Part shown: piece after piece, positions 45,780 to 56,900 of the stretch
Layout: each line of letters starts with the position of its first letter
Numbering within the stretch: position 1 is the first letter of the stretch
Assembly (NCBI RefSeq): GCF_000143415.4
Contig: NW_003314263.1
Coordinates: 409,114-473,113 of the forward strand
Source of the DNA: Selaginella moellendorffii
Lineage: Eukaryota > Streptophyta > Lycopodiopsida > Selaginellales > Selaginellaceae
Reading direction: 5' to 3'
DNA: 64,000 nucleotides
Translations under genes and position numbers: made by a program
The notes under the pieces: generated by a model
Seen by the model: the letters and a program-made list of their open reading frames with translations, nothing else
Database searches by the model: none
Told to the model about the DNA's origin: nothing

Positions 45780-46359
45780 CATCTCAATCCAAATGTTAAA
45801 AGTTCACATAATTTGTGATCATCCCTTTGAATGTTTAAATGAGCTATTCCACCAAACCATCTGACTGTGGATGATAAGCATTCGTGAAAGTGTGGCATAT
45901 CCCTAACTGAGACGTCAAAACATGAAATGCCTCAGCCATAAATGTGGGACCATTATCTAAAAGAATCCGCTCTAAACAAGAATGCTAGAACACCACTTGG
46001 AAATATTCAATTGCAGTTGCAAAGGTGCTAGCAAGAGCACCAACTTCCACCTAACAAGTCAAGTAGTCAAAAGCAATAATAACATACTCATTGCTAGCAG
46101 TTGATTGTAGAAAAGGTCCCATAAGATCAAATGCCACCAACTCAAACGAACGAGAAATTGCAATTGACTCTAACTGTCCTTCAGTAGCATGAGGGGGAGT
46201 ATTATGACCTTGGGACCAAACGCAGCTATGCATATACCGGATAACATCATGTGGAATCTCCAGCCAATAGAAAGATTTGCATAGTTTCTCAGTCACATGA
46301 CGATGTCCTATATACTTATAGTAGGTTTGGAGGAACCATCGAATAAAGATTGAAGGCAC
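45780..46359 (-). pseudogene. gypsy integrase fragment
   Basis: The zinc-binding HHCC region (GHRHVTEKLCKSFYWLEIPH, then HSCVWSQ) is followed by the start of the core (FDLMGPF). After a break come LLDNGPTFMAEAF and AYHPQSDGLVE, carrying the second Asp and the catalytic Glu. Stops intervene. Confidence 0.7.
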
Positions 46360-46889
46360 TACCAGCTGTAATGATTATCAGAATCTGTCCCCACAAAATA
46401 AAGAAAACCATCTTCAAGGTGATATTGAGAATGTAAATGCCTGAATGGCAAGTCATTAACAAATTATGCAAGATTCTCAAACCCATCTCGAAACCTTTGA
46501 ATTCATGGCTCAATCTTTTAAGCCTTGCAGACCTCATCAAGAGAAAGTAAATCTTGCTCTGTACCTTGTGAACACTAAACATCAAGTACAGTAACAACGG
46601 ATGGTACAAAATCCTCATCTAGAAAATCCATAGATGCTAGAACAATAGACTCATAAAAAACATGAGATGAGAGCGAAGAGGGAAAAGGAGCTTGAAAAAG
46701 GGTATCAATATCAGTTATAGAACTCCCCGGGGGATGAATAACCTTAAAATTATATATCTAAAGCTTCAAGAGCCACCGAGCAATATGACCAACCAAGTTC
46801 TTTCACTTCAATAATGAAGTAATGGTAGCATGATCACCTTCAAATAATGTTTGAGAACCATGTAAATATATATGAAGTTTCTCGAAACC

Positions 46890-47150
46890 CTAGACTGCTG
46901 CTAAACACTCCTTCTCTGTCGTGGAATAATTGACCTCTACTGGTTTTAATGTGTAACTTATATATGCAATGGGATGGGGCTGACTAGGCACACTTGGGCT
47001 CTTTTGCATCAACACACCTCCAAGATTAATATCAAAAGCACCTACGCGCAAAATGAAAAGTCGTGTGTAGTCAAGATATGCCAAAACCAGAGGAATCGTC
47101 AAAAGCTCCTTGAGATCCATAAACATCCACTCATAGTTTGCAAACCTCAT
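46890..47150 (-). pseudogene. gypsy RNase H fragment
   Basis: Reads LFILRVGAFDINLGGVLMQK, then HPIAYISYTLKPVEVNYSTT and EKECLAAV. The usual DASD catalytic block (first Asp) is changed to GAFD. Confidence 0.75.
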
Positions 47151-47154
47151 GACT

Positions 47155-48228
47155 TCAGCAATGCTCGCAACGGTGCAATGCGATCAAAAAAATTATCCAC
47201 AAAATGACCAAGATATTGCACTTTGCCCGCACATTATTCACACACTTCAGAGTAGGGAACTTTAGAATAGCAATAAGTTTTTCAGGATCAACATGCAAAC
47301 CCTCACAAGAAATACAGTACCCAAGATAAGTCATGTCGTTAGACCTAAACACACACTTTAACCACTTCAGCCTTAAACCAACTTCCAGTAACCGATCTAA
47401 CACTTTACAAATATCACAAACATGTTCCTCCCATGTCCCCTCCAAGTGGATCATGACATCATTAATGAAGTTAATAGTCGCCTCCTGCATATCGCAAAGA
47501 ACCTCATTCATCATCTATTGAAAAGTCACTAGAGCATTGTTCAAACCAAATGGCATCACCAAGAACTCGTATAAACCAAATGGTGTATGAAAAACAATTT
47601 TAGGAATATTTTCTTCGGCCATTGGTACTTGCCAGTACCCAAAAGCAAGATTTAACTTAGTGAACCAACAATTTTTCCCCAGACAATCCTAAAGATCAAC
47701 AATGTGAGGAAAAGGGTATACATTTGAGATCATCACTTCATTTAACGGACGATAGTCAATGCAGAAACAAATACTCTTATCAAGCTTTATCACAAGATGA
47801 GGGTCACATGCCCAAGGACTCCACAACTATTGAATAACACCCTTCTCCAACATCTCCTTGACATTTGCATGTAAAATTTTGATCTCTTTGGGTGACCAAC
47901 GATGAATAAAAACCTTGATTATATGAGCATCCCCAATTGAAATCGGATAATAGGTGGTAATCTTGGCCCCAAATGATAAATCAAATTCAAAAAGATCAAC
48001 ATACTCCTTCATGAGCTGGTCAACTGCTACAACACAAAGACCATTAGAAGGATTGAAAAAAGGAAAAATGGAACAAAATGGAAACACAAGAGAAAGTAAT
48101 GGGGAGACAAAAGTAATGGAAACAAAAGGACAAAGAGGTATAGAAGTGAGAGGAATTGATGAAATATAAAGAAGTATGAGATAAGGGGGAGAAGCCTCAA
48201 AGTTACACTTCATATGATTGTGCTGCAA
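47155..48228 (-). pseudogene. gypsy reverse transcriptase, with stops
   Basis: Reads PKEIKILHANVKEMLEKGVI, then CIDYRPLNEVMISNVYPFPH, a stop, FTKLNLAFGYWQVPM, MPFGLNNALVTFQ, a stop, and FINDVMIHLEGTWEEH. The catalytic YVDD box is degraded to FIND. Two stops lie in this frame. Confidence 0.75.
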
Positions 48229-48899
48229 TTAATCCTTAACTCGGCACCACCTGCAATGACCACAACCCAAGCTTGAAATCACCCATATACACCACTAGGT
48301 CTGCCTCATCCCGTGCACATGCATGTGTACAACTGTTGCCATAAAGAATGAAAATTGGTTTTGCTGCACGACACAAATGTAAACAACAATGTATGGCAAC
48401 ATGTCAAGCAATAGAAGATAAACTCAAATCTGTATTAACCAATACGAAGAGAATAATAGGAGACCTCTTATTATTAAAACAAACTTGGAAAGTAAACATT
48501 GGATGAACTGGTGCTGAGTGAACCCCTTGATGATACTCCCAAAAGAAAAATTAAAGGGTCACTGACTTATTCGTGCAAGGTCCCTCCGTTACTTGTGTGA
48601 CTCCTTATTTCCTAGATGCATTTCGGTGTCCAAACCTTCCACTACAACAGCACCAATAAAATTGATGTCATCAATAATATTGATGCCAAGGTCTCCACCC
48701 AGGAAATGGAGGCTGCCAATCTGGAAAATGCCGACAAGACCAATAAGTGTGACCAACTTCATCATACATTTAGTAGTGAACATCATGGCCATGACCACGT
48801 CCTTGCCCTTGTCCTTGAACTCAAGCAACAACAACATCAGCCTCCATTGGAACAGGACCATCTCCCATATAAAGTAGAGTTGAAGGACGCGCAACAAGA

Positions 48900-49468
48900 A
48901 GTGGAAAAGGTGACATCTCATAACATTATGCCAAGAAAAAGGCATCATCAAGAGTGGCTGGAGCAAGTGCATGCATAAGTCCTATAAGATCTTGACAAAG
49001 TGTTGGCCACAACATTCCTAGCTTGATCTGCTCCGACATATTTGGCTCCACACAAAGCAAGAGACTTCGCGAATGAACACCAAATTGCATCACCGACTCA
49101 GATGGCCCTTGACAAAGATGATGCAATTGTTGGAAGGCATCATCACAATCGTTGGCATGTCTGAATGTGCATTTGAAGACGTCCAGGAGAATACTTCAAT
49201 CCCTACAAGTGGCTGTGCTCAAACCATTGTACCATTACAACACCATCCCTTGAAGACACGTGGGAAACTCACGCAGATGTCGAGCATCATCCCGAGAATA
49301 ATATGTGGCAATCATCGTGAAGTGATCAAACCAATAGTACACATTATCCCTAGGATTCCCATGAAAGAACTTCGGCAAAATGTGAGGTTGGCACCAAGAG
49401 CAGAAAGAGTTGTACCACATACCATAAATACTATCATCAACTAAGTTTGGTTGTTCAATTGCAATCAT
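48900..49468 (-). pseudogene. gag: gypsy gag fragment
   Basis: Reads ILPKFFHGNPRDNVYYWFDH, then TYYSRDDARHLREFPTCLQG and, after a frameshift, QGPSESVMQFGVHSRSLLLC. This follows the gypsy gag core (P-K-F-x-G-x-P-x-x-W) and its downstream helix. Frameshifts separate the pieces. Confidence 0.6.
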
Positions 49469-49815
49469 ATAGCATCAAACAATTACACCAATTATTGCTC
49501 AAAAGTCAAAGGAGGAGGAGACTACTACTCTACCATGAAGATGAATGAAATGGAAAGAACAAAAAAAAAGAAATGAAAAAAACCTAGAAGGAAAGGGAGA
49601 TTTAGATGATACAAAAGATCTAAACCAAAATCCTGAAAGGAAATAACAAAAGAAAGGAAATGAAAAAAACTAGATCTAGACGATGCAAAAGCTAGATTTA
49701 AACCAAATCCAAGCACTCAAGGACAATCACAAGTGCCCCTCACCTCCATCAATATGATTGCATAGAATATAGAAAAGAAATATAAAAAATGTGCATGTCA
49801 ATTAGGTTTTTACCC

Positions 49816-50185
49816 TTAATCCTATAGTGATTTACCATAGGATAACTATGAAATGGAACCTTAACCCTCTATATGCCACATGTCACATGCCACATACCAC
49901 ATGTCCAAAGTACAGTAAAGCAAAACCCAAGTTTCAAGGCCTTGTGCCACTGAACGAAGGAATGGAGCTAAACTCCTAAGCATGGAGCCAAAGAGCAAAG
50001 GTACTGGAGCATGGAGTAACTCTCGAGCATACAGCCCAAAAAGCGAAGAGACAGAAGTATGAAGCGACTTGGAACAGTCCTAGAGCATCCAGCATTCCAA
50101 TGCTAGGGCTAACACGCAAAACAGAGCCAAATGGAGTTTAACACTATTTCAGCATACCGTTGGCCTAACGCAAGGATATGGGTAT
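49816..50185 (-). repeat. old dispersed repeat, copy 2, left part
   Basis: Reverse complement of about 20,640-21,044. It includes the series of cacatgtcacatgccacata-like motifs and the ggatatgggtattctacca end, where similarity stops abruptly. Confidence 0.75.
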
Positions 50186-50203
50186 TCTACCAACTAATTC
50201 TAA

Positions 50204-51096
50204 GCAACTAAATTTTTCATTCTACTTTAATCACTTAACCACACCTCTGACCACTTGGAGGAGTCTCACTCACAACCTCCATAAGTCTTATTCTAGATTT
50301 AGTGACCTGCTAGCCCCAAAAATGGCATCCATGCTACTCAACCATTGCACTTGGTCCAAGTGCTCCACGTGTTCAATCCCATAACCGACACCCCAAGGTA
50401 CCACCGACATATCAGCCCATTACGCTAAGGCCATGCCCATTCACCTTGGTCACACTGGTGGTCTAACACCACTTACATCACAGTCTCATCTCTCAAAGAC
50501 TAGACCATCCATCCATAAGTGATCATCCTAGATCCACTCCTTAGCATCCTTAGGATGCCCGTAGACATGGGGAATAACATTCCCCAATATCACTTTTTCA
50601 GTCCCCACCAAGTACCTTTCTATCCATGGCCGTATTTGCTAACACTGTGTAAGCGATTAAATTTTCCATTCTACTTTAGTCAATTAACCACACCTCTGAC
50701 CACTTGGAGGAGTCTCATTCACAACCTCCTTAAGTCCAATTCAGGACTTGGGACCTGCTAGTCCCGAGAATGGCATCCATGCCACTCATCCCTTGCACTT
50801 GGTCCAAGTGCTCCACATGTCCAGTCCCAAGACCGACAACCAAAGGTACCACTGACATATCGGCCCGTTACGCTAAGGCCATGCCCATTCACCTTTGCTG
50901 CACTAGTGGACCAATACCACTTGCATCACAATCCCGTCTCTCCAAGACTGGGCCGTCCGTCCACGAGTGGTCATCCCAGATCCACTCCTTAGCATCCTTA
51001 GGATGTCCACAGACATGGGGAATAACCTTCCCCAACATCCCTTTGTTAGTTCTTGCCAAGTCCCCTTTCCGTCCATGGCCATATCACCAACACTGC
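50204..51096 (+). repeat. tandem pair, about 449-bp unit
   Basis: Unit 1 (about 50,204-50,652) and unit 2 (50,653-51,096) share landmarks such as aaccacacctctgaccactt, cacttggtccaagtgctcca and atccactccttagcatcctt at an offset of 449 bp. Differences are scattered. Confidence 0.8.
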
Positions 51097-51340
51097 CACT
51101 AGATCAAGGCCCGCAGGCCCGGCCACTAAGTCCCATTGTCCTCTGGGACTTCCTCACCATGTGACCGTATCCATAGTCACTACACTAGAGGATTGCTCCT
51201 CCTCCTTTCCCCCATTTGGGACTTCGGGACAATATTTCGGAACACCGTGGCCCTACGCAAGCCCCGTGGGTACTCTCCCCACCTTCCGCCTTTAGGTGCT
51301 CTAGCCATGGGCTTAGAGTGAGGTTTCGTTGAGCCACACA

Positions 51341-52619
51341 AGGTATCCAAGTAGGTAGTGCCACCCACACTTGGACTGGGAGCATCGGCCAATCGATCTC
51401 CTGGGGGAACTAGAGCTGGCTCTTGAACACTTCACTAAGCTACCCTGCTTGTCGGTCCGTGTTCACTCTAGTCTTGGACTTCCCAGTGGGCAGCTCATCA
51501 CCCAACACTGGGTCCGGCCTTCCTGGGCCAAACTAGCCTTTCCTGGCCAAACTGGCTCCACTGCAGTCCTCCCCCTTACTATACTTTTGGAGCTCAACAA
51601 ACCCCCCAGGGTCTGGGAGATGAACGCTTTGGGCTTTCACTCTCTCAGACTCGAACTCGGACTCGGCCTCGGCCTCGGTCTCGGTCTTGGTCCTGGTCTC
51701 GGTCTCGGTCTCGGTCCCGGGCTCGGTCTTGGTCCCGGTCTTGACTTCAGACTCCATCTCGGACTCCATCTCGGGTCCGTCTCGGGTCCACCTCGGACTC
51801 CATCTCGGACTCCACCTCGGACTCCATCTTGGACTCCATCTCGGGTCCATCTCGGACTCCATCTCGGACTCCATCTTAGGTCCATCTCGGACTCCATCTC
51901 GGACTCCATCTCGGGTCCATCTCGGACTCCATCTCAGACTCCATCTTGGGTCCATCTCGGACTCCATCTCGGGTCCATCTCGGACTCTATCTCGGGTCCA
52001 TCTCGGACTCCATCTCGGACTCCATCTCGGGTCCGTCTCGGACTCAATCTCGGATCCATCTCGGGTCCACCTCGGACTCCACATCGGACTCCACCTCGGA
52101 CTCCACCTCGGACTCCATCTCGGGGTCCTTCTCGGACACTTCCACGTGTCATGTGTTGGTCCTTTTGGGTCCCTTTTTGGAGCCTTGTTTATTGCTCACT
52201 TTGTGCTCATTCCTCGAGCACTTCGTTGGGAGTTCCACTCCCACTCTCGACCTTTTCAAGTCAGAGCTTTTAGTCCAAATGTGTTACGCTCGTTTAGCTT
52301 TCGCTTCGGCCACTACCACGTGGCACCCTTCCGGCTCCACTTTGGGGCCTAGGGATTTTGTGTCTCACACACTGCCACTGGATCAAAGCCCACAAGTCCG
52401 ACCACTAAGTCCCACGGTCCTTTAGGACTTCCTCACCACATGACTGTAGCCTTGGTCACTACATCAGAGGACTTCTCCTCTTCCTTTCCAAAGTCTAGGA
52501 CTTTGGGACAACGATTCGGAACATTGTAGCCCTATGTGAGCCTTATGGGTACTCTCCCCGCCTTCCTCCTTTGGGTGCTCTAGCCATGGGCTTAGAGCGA
52601 GGTTCCATTAAGCCATGCC
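51341..52619 (+). repeat. 1,279-bp tandem unit, copy 1
   Basis: Appears identical, base for base where I compared it, to 52,620-53,898. The unit contains unique DNA, a hexamer-rich part (tcggtc), a 12-bp minisatellite and a tail similar to 51,097-51,340. Confidence 0.9.
51645..52133 (+). repeat. 12-bp minisatellite ctcggactccat
   Basis: Tandem 12-mers alternate between ctcggactccat and ctcgggtccat-type variants, preceded by a tcggtc hexamer run. As 12 is a multiple of three and the units lack stops, long open frames appear on both strands (for example 51,371-52,273). They are repeat artefacts. The same array recurs at 52,924-53,412 and 54,217-54,393. Confidence 0.9.
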
Positions 52620-53898
52620 AGGTATCCAAGTAGGTAGTGCCACCCACACTTGGACTGGGAGCATCGGCCAATCGATCTCCTGGGGGAACTAGAGCTGGCT
52701 CTTGAACACTTCACTAAGCTACCCTGCTTGTCGGTCCGTGTTCACTCTAGTCTTGGACTTCCCAGTGGGCAGCTCATCACCCAACACTGGGTCCGGCCTT
52801 CCTGGGCCAAACTAGCCTTTCCTGGCCAAACTGGCTCCACTGCAGTCCTCCCCCTTACTATACTTTTGGAGCTCAACAAACCCCCCAGGGTCTGGGAGAT
52901 GAACGCTTTGGGCTTTCACTCTCTCAGACTCGAACTCGGACTCGGCCTCGGCCTCGGTCTCGGTCTTGGTCCTGGTCTCGGTCTCGGTCTCGGTCCCGGG
53001 CTCGGTCTTGGTCCCGGTCTTGACTTCAGACTCCATCTCGGACTCCATCTCGGGTCCGTCTCGGGTCCACCTCGGACTCCATCTCGGACTCCACCTCGGA
53101 CTCCATCTTGGACTCCATCTCGGGTCCATCTCGGACTCCATCTCGGACTCCATCTTAGGTCCATCTCGGACTCCATCTCGGACTCCATCTCGGGTCCATC
53201 TCGGACTCCATCTCAGACTCCATCTTGGGTCCATCTCGGACTCCATCTCGGGTCCATCTCGGACTCTATCTCGGGTCCATCTCGGACTCCATCTCGGACT
53301 CCATCTCGGGTCCGTCTCGGACTCAATCTCGGATCCATCTCGGGTCCACCTCGGACTCCACATCGGACTCCACCTCGGACTCCACCTCGGACTCCATCTC
53401 GGGGTCCTTCTCGGACACTTCCACGTGTCATGTGTTGGTCCTTTTGGGTCCCTTTTTGGAGCCTTGTTTATTGCTCACTTTGTGCTCATTCCTCGAGCAC
53501 TTCGTTGGGAGTTCCACTCCCACTCTCGACCTTTTCAAGTCAGAGCTTTTAGTCCAAATGTGTTACGCTCGTTTAGCTTTCGCTTCGGCCACTACCACGT
53601 GGCACCCTTCCGGCTCCACTTTGGGGCCTAGGGATTTTGTGTCTCACACACTGCCACTGGATCAAAGCCCACAAGTCCGACCACTAAGTCCCACGGTCCT
53701 TTAGGACTTCCTCACCACATGACTGTAGCCTTGGTCACTACATCAGAGGACTTCTCCTCTTCCTTTCCAAAGTCTAGGACTTTGGGACAACGATTCGGAA
53801 CATTGTAGCCCTATGTGAGCCTTATGGGTACTCTCCCCGCCTTCCTCCTTTGGGTGCTCTAGCCATGGGCTTAGAGCGAGGTTCCATTAAGCCATGCC
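52620..53898 (+). repeat. 1,279-bp tandem unit, copy 2
   Basis: Perfect copy of the preceding unit. The next unit (from 53,899) is clearly diverged (cctatacttgg for cccacacttgg, and so on) and runs into the N gap. Sequence after the gap (55,780-55,975) matches the tail of these units. Confidence 0.9.
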
Positions 53899-54393
53899 AG
53901 GTATCCAAGTAGGTAGTGCCACCTATACTTGGACTGGGAGCATTGACCATTCGATCTCCCAGGGGAACTAGAGCCGGCTTTTGAACACTTCACCAAGCTA
54001 CCCCACTTGTCAGTCCATATTCACTCTAGTCTTGGACTTCCTAGTGGTTAGCTCATCATGCAACACTTGGGTATAGCCTTCCTGGGCACAGCCTTCCTGG
54101 GCCAAATTGGTTCCACTGGGGTCCAACCCCCACACTCTATATATTAGAAGTTTGGAATTTGGAACCGCCTACAGGATCTGGTCAGATGTACTGACTATGA
54201 GCTTTGCACTCTGGTCAGACTCGAACTCGGACTCGTCCTCGGCCTCGGTCTCGGTCTTGGTCCTGGTCTCGGTCTCGGCCTCGGTCCCGGGCTCGGTCTT
54301 GGTCCCGGTCTTGACTTCAGACTCCATCTCGGACTCCATCTCGAGTCCGTCTCGGGGCCACCTCGGACTCCATCTCGGACTCCACCTCTGACT

Positions 54394-55383
54394 NNNNNNN
54401 NNNNNNNNNNNNNNNNNNNNNNNNNNNNNNNNNNNNNNNNNNNNNNNNNNNNNNNNNNNNNNNNNNNNNNNNNNNNNNNNNNNNNNNNNNNNNNNNNNNN
54501 NNNNNNNNNNNNNNNNNNNNNNNNNNNNNNNNNNNNNNNNNNNNNNNNNNNNNNNNNNNNNNNNNNNNNNNNNNNNNNNNNNNNNNNNNNNNNNNNNNNN
54601 NNNNNNNNNNNNNNNNNNNNNNNNNNNNNNNNNNNNNNNNNNNNNNNNNNNNNNNNNNNNNNNNNNNNNNNNNNNNNNNNNNNNNNNNNNNNNNNNNNNN
54701 NNNNNNNNNNNNNNNNNNNNNNNNNNNNNNNNNNNNNNNNNNNNNNNNNNNNNNNNNNNNNNNNNNNNNNNNNNNNNNNNNNNNNNNNNNNNNNNNNNNN
54801 NNNNNNNNNNNNNNNNNNNNNNNNNNNNNNNNNNNNNNNNNNNNNNNNNNNNNNNNNNNNNNNNNNNNNNNNNNNNNNNNNNNNNNNNNNNNNNNNNNNN
54901 NNNNNNNNNNNNNNNNNNNNNNNNNNNNNNNNNNNNNNNNNNNNNNNNNNNNNNNNNNNNNNNNNNNNNNNNNNNNNNNNNNNNNNNNNNNNNNNNNNNN
55001 NNNNNNNNNNNNNNNNNNNNNNNNNNNNNNNNNNNNNNNNNNNNNNNNNNNNNNNNNNNNNNNNNNNNNNNNNNNNNNNNNNNNNNNNNNNNNNNNNNNN
55101 NNNNNNNNNNNNNNNNNNNNNNNNNNNNNNNNNNNNNNNNNNNNNNNNNNNNNNNNNNNNNNNNNNNNNNNNNNNNNNNNNNNNNNNNNNNNNNNNNNNN
55201 NNNNNNNNNNNNNNNNNNNNNNNNNNNNNNNNNNNNNNNNNNNNNNNNNNNNNNNNNNNNNNNNNNNNNNNNNNNNNNNNNNNNNNNNNNNNNNNNNNNN
55301 NNNNNNNNNNNNNNNNNNNNNNNNNNNNNNNNNNNNNNNNNNNNNNNNNNNNNNNNNNNNNNNNNNNNNNNNNNNNNNNNNNN
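54394..55383. other. assembly gap (990 N)
   Basis: The gap sits inside the minisatellite. To its left the repeat reads ctcggactccat; to its right (55,384-55,592) it reads the reverse complement, atggagtccgag. Confidence 0.99.
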
Positions 55384-55592
55384 GACCGAGATGGAGTCCG
55401 AGATGGAGTCCGAGATGGAGTCTGAGATGGATTTGAGATAGAGTTCAAGATGGAGTCTGAGATGGACCCGAGATGGAGTCTGAGATGGAGTCCGAGATGG
55501 AGTCCGAGATGGACCCAAGATGGAGTTCGAGATGGACCCGAGATGGAGTTCGAGATGGACCCGAGATGGAGTTTGAGATGGACCCAAGATGA
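55384..55592 (-). repeat. inverted minisatellite block after the gap
   Basis: About 17 units of atggagtccgag and variants, the reverse complement of the arrays to the left. The flanking tail at 55,780-55,975, however, is in the same orientation as the tails at 52,190-52,370 and 53,470-53,645. Confidence 0.85.
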
Positions 55593-55979
55593 CCTTGGAT
55601 TGATGCTCTGTTTGTGCAGAGGAAGAACGTCGAGCCACTTTTCTGGTGTGCAAAATCACCCTCAACACACCCGCGTCCCTGCAAAGTACCCGCTTCTAAG
55701 TAAGTGAGCAAAGATAATCTTTCTGATCCATACTCTCCGTTCTTTGTTTGCAGCGGCCAGCAGCGATCATCGGGTTCCTTTTCTAGAAACTCACTTATTG
55801 CTCACTTTGTACTCGTTCCTCGAGCACTTCGTTAGGAGTTCCACTCCCGCTCTCGATTTTTCAAGTCAGAGCTTTTGGTCCAAATGTGTTACGCTCGTTT
55901 GGCCTTCACTTTGGCCACTACCACGTGGCACCCTTTCGGCTCCATTTTGGGGCTTAGGGATTTGTGTCTCACACTAGTA

Positions 55980-56650
55980 TGATATAGAACTTAGGCTTAA
56001 ACCCAACCAAACGTAGAACAAGAGAAAACACGCAAGCAAAAGCTAAATTATACCTCAGGTTGGTTGACCATACCCAATTTACCTATATTATACATTTGGA
56101 ATCCCCCCCTAATGAATATATGCTTTAGGCTAACCACCCTTAATACCAAGAGTTAGTCTCTGGGGCTAACTCGAAATTTACTAAATATAAACTGTTCTTA
56201 GATTGTAAATTTGGATGTGGGATGAACACCATTGTGTTCAAAATAATCTCTACATTCTATAAATATGCCAAATGAGCAAATCTAAACACTTTTCATATAT
56301 AACAATTGAAACCAAATAGTATTAACACAAGATGTATAATAGCAAGTGTGTTTGACAAACACAATAAGCTATCATCTAGTAATATTAAGAGACTAATCTC
56401 AGTATATAAAGGTTCTTGCTAAACTAGTGCAAAACATAGCAAAAGAAAATTAACAAGTCAGGCCAAGTATGCTTGGCTAAATAGAAATTTAGGAATTCCT
56501 TCCCCGGCCAAGTACAGATGCTAAGTCCAGTTTACTAACACTGACAAAAGGGACTAATAAAAGGGTCTAACAATATTGACCTCCTACTGTCATAGTAGTA
56601 AGGAAAGAATATCCAAAAGGATTAAACGATAGATAACTTTTAATACCTAT
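55980..56650 (-). repeat. old dispersed repeat, copy 2, right part (empty Cassandra site)
   Basis: Reverse complement of 20,031-20,620 followed by 19,424-19,492, without the Cassandra-like element. At 56,581-56,585 the site reads CTCCT (AGGAG on the other strand) just once. Further blocks match atatgccaaatgagcaaatc and ggaaagaatatccaaaa. Confidence 0.75.
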
Positions 56651-56900
56651 AATGAAGATAGAACGATCCAGTGGATTGGTAGTAGGATGGCTTAGACAAT
56701 GCAACTGGCCATAGCAAGCAAACATTCAGTGAATGGCAGGAAGCAAGATCCTCTTCAGCACACATCTAGTAGTTCATTTATATGTTTTAACTTAAAAGCT
56801 AATCAATGTAGTTAATTTACCACAAGCGTTTGACTCTTGAGGTCAAGCCGAGAGCGCATTCTAGACCGTATGTGATGGTCACACGCATCATTCTCGAGCG

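Larger units (their letters stand above)
45000..49810 (-). mobile_element. degenerate Ty3/gypsy LTR retrotransposon
   Basis: Minus-strand translation gives, in the gypsy order, gag (about 49,468-48,900), RT (48,228-47,155), RNase H (47,150-46,890) and integrase (46,359 to about 45,780), all interrupted by stops and frameshifts. RT before integrase separates it from copia. A short block at 45,020-45,060 (ggaatatggaaagggaatac, then aaaatgtgcatatcaattag) recurs in the same direction at 49,762-49,801 and may be what is left of the LTR ends. 48,230-48,590 and 49,470-49,740 show no motif. Confidence 0.8.
50186..55978. repeat. 5.8-kb GC-rich tandem-repeat insertion
   Basis: Lies exactly between the two parts of the old repeat, which are contiguous in copy 1. 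It consists of a 449-bp tandem pair, 1.28-kb units each with a 12-bp minisatellite core, and an N gap. No transposon protein, terminal repeat or clear target duplication is visible. ACTA beside both ends is a weak candidate. Confidence 0.7.

Noticed and set aside
45000-49810. Intact LTR pair for the gypsy element
   Set aside because: Only about 40 bp are shared between the two ends. No TG...CA termini or target duplication could be confirmed.
51371-53631. Long open frames (up to 300 codons on +, 183 on -) in the 51.4-53.6 kb region
   Set aside because: They are created by the stop-free 12-bp minisatellite, occur on both strands and in several frames, and are duplicated exactly with the repeat unit. 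They encode only low-complexity Arg/Thr/Pro/Ser or Trp/Ser/Pro/Arg repeats.
54169-55668. Open frames of 417-499 codons spanning the N gap
   Set aside because: Most of the length is unknown bases, and the ends are minisatellite.
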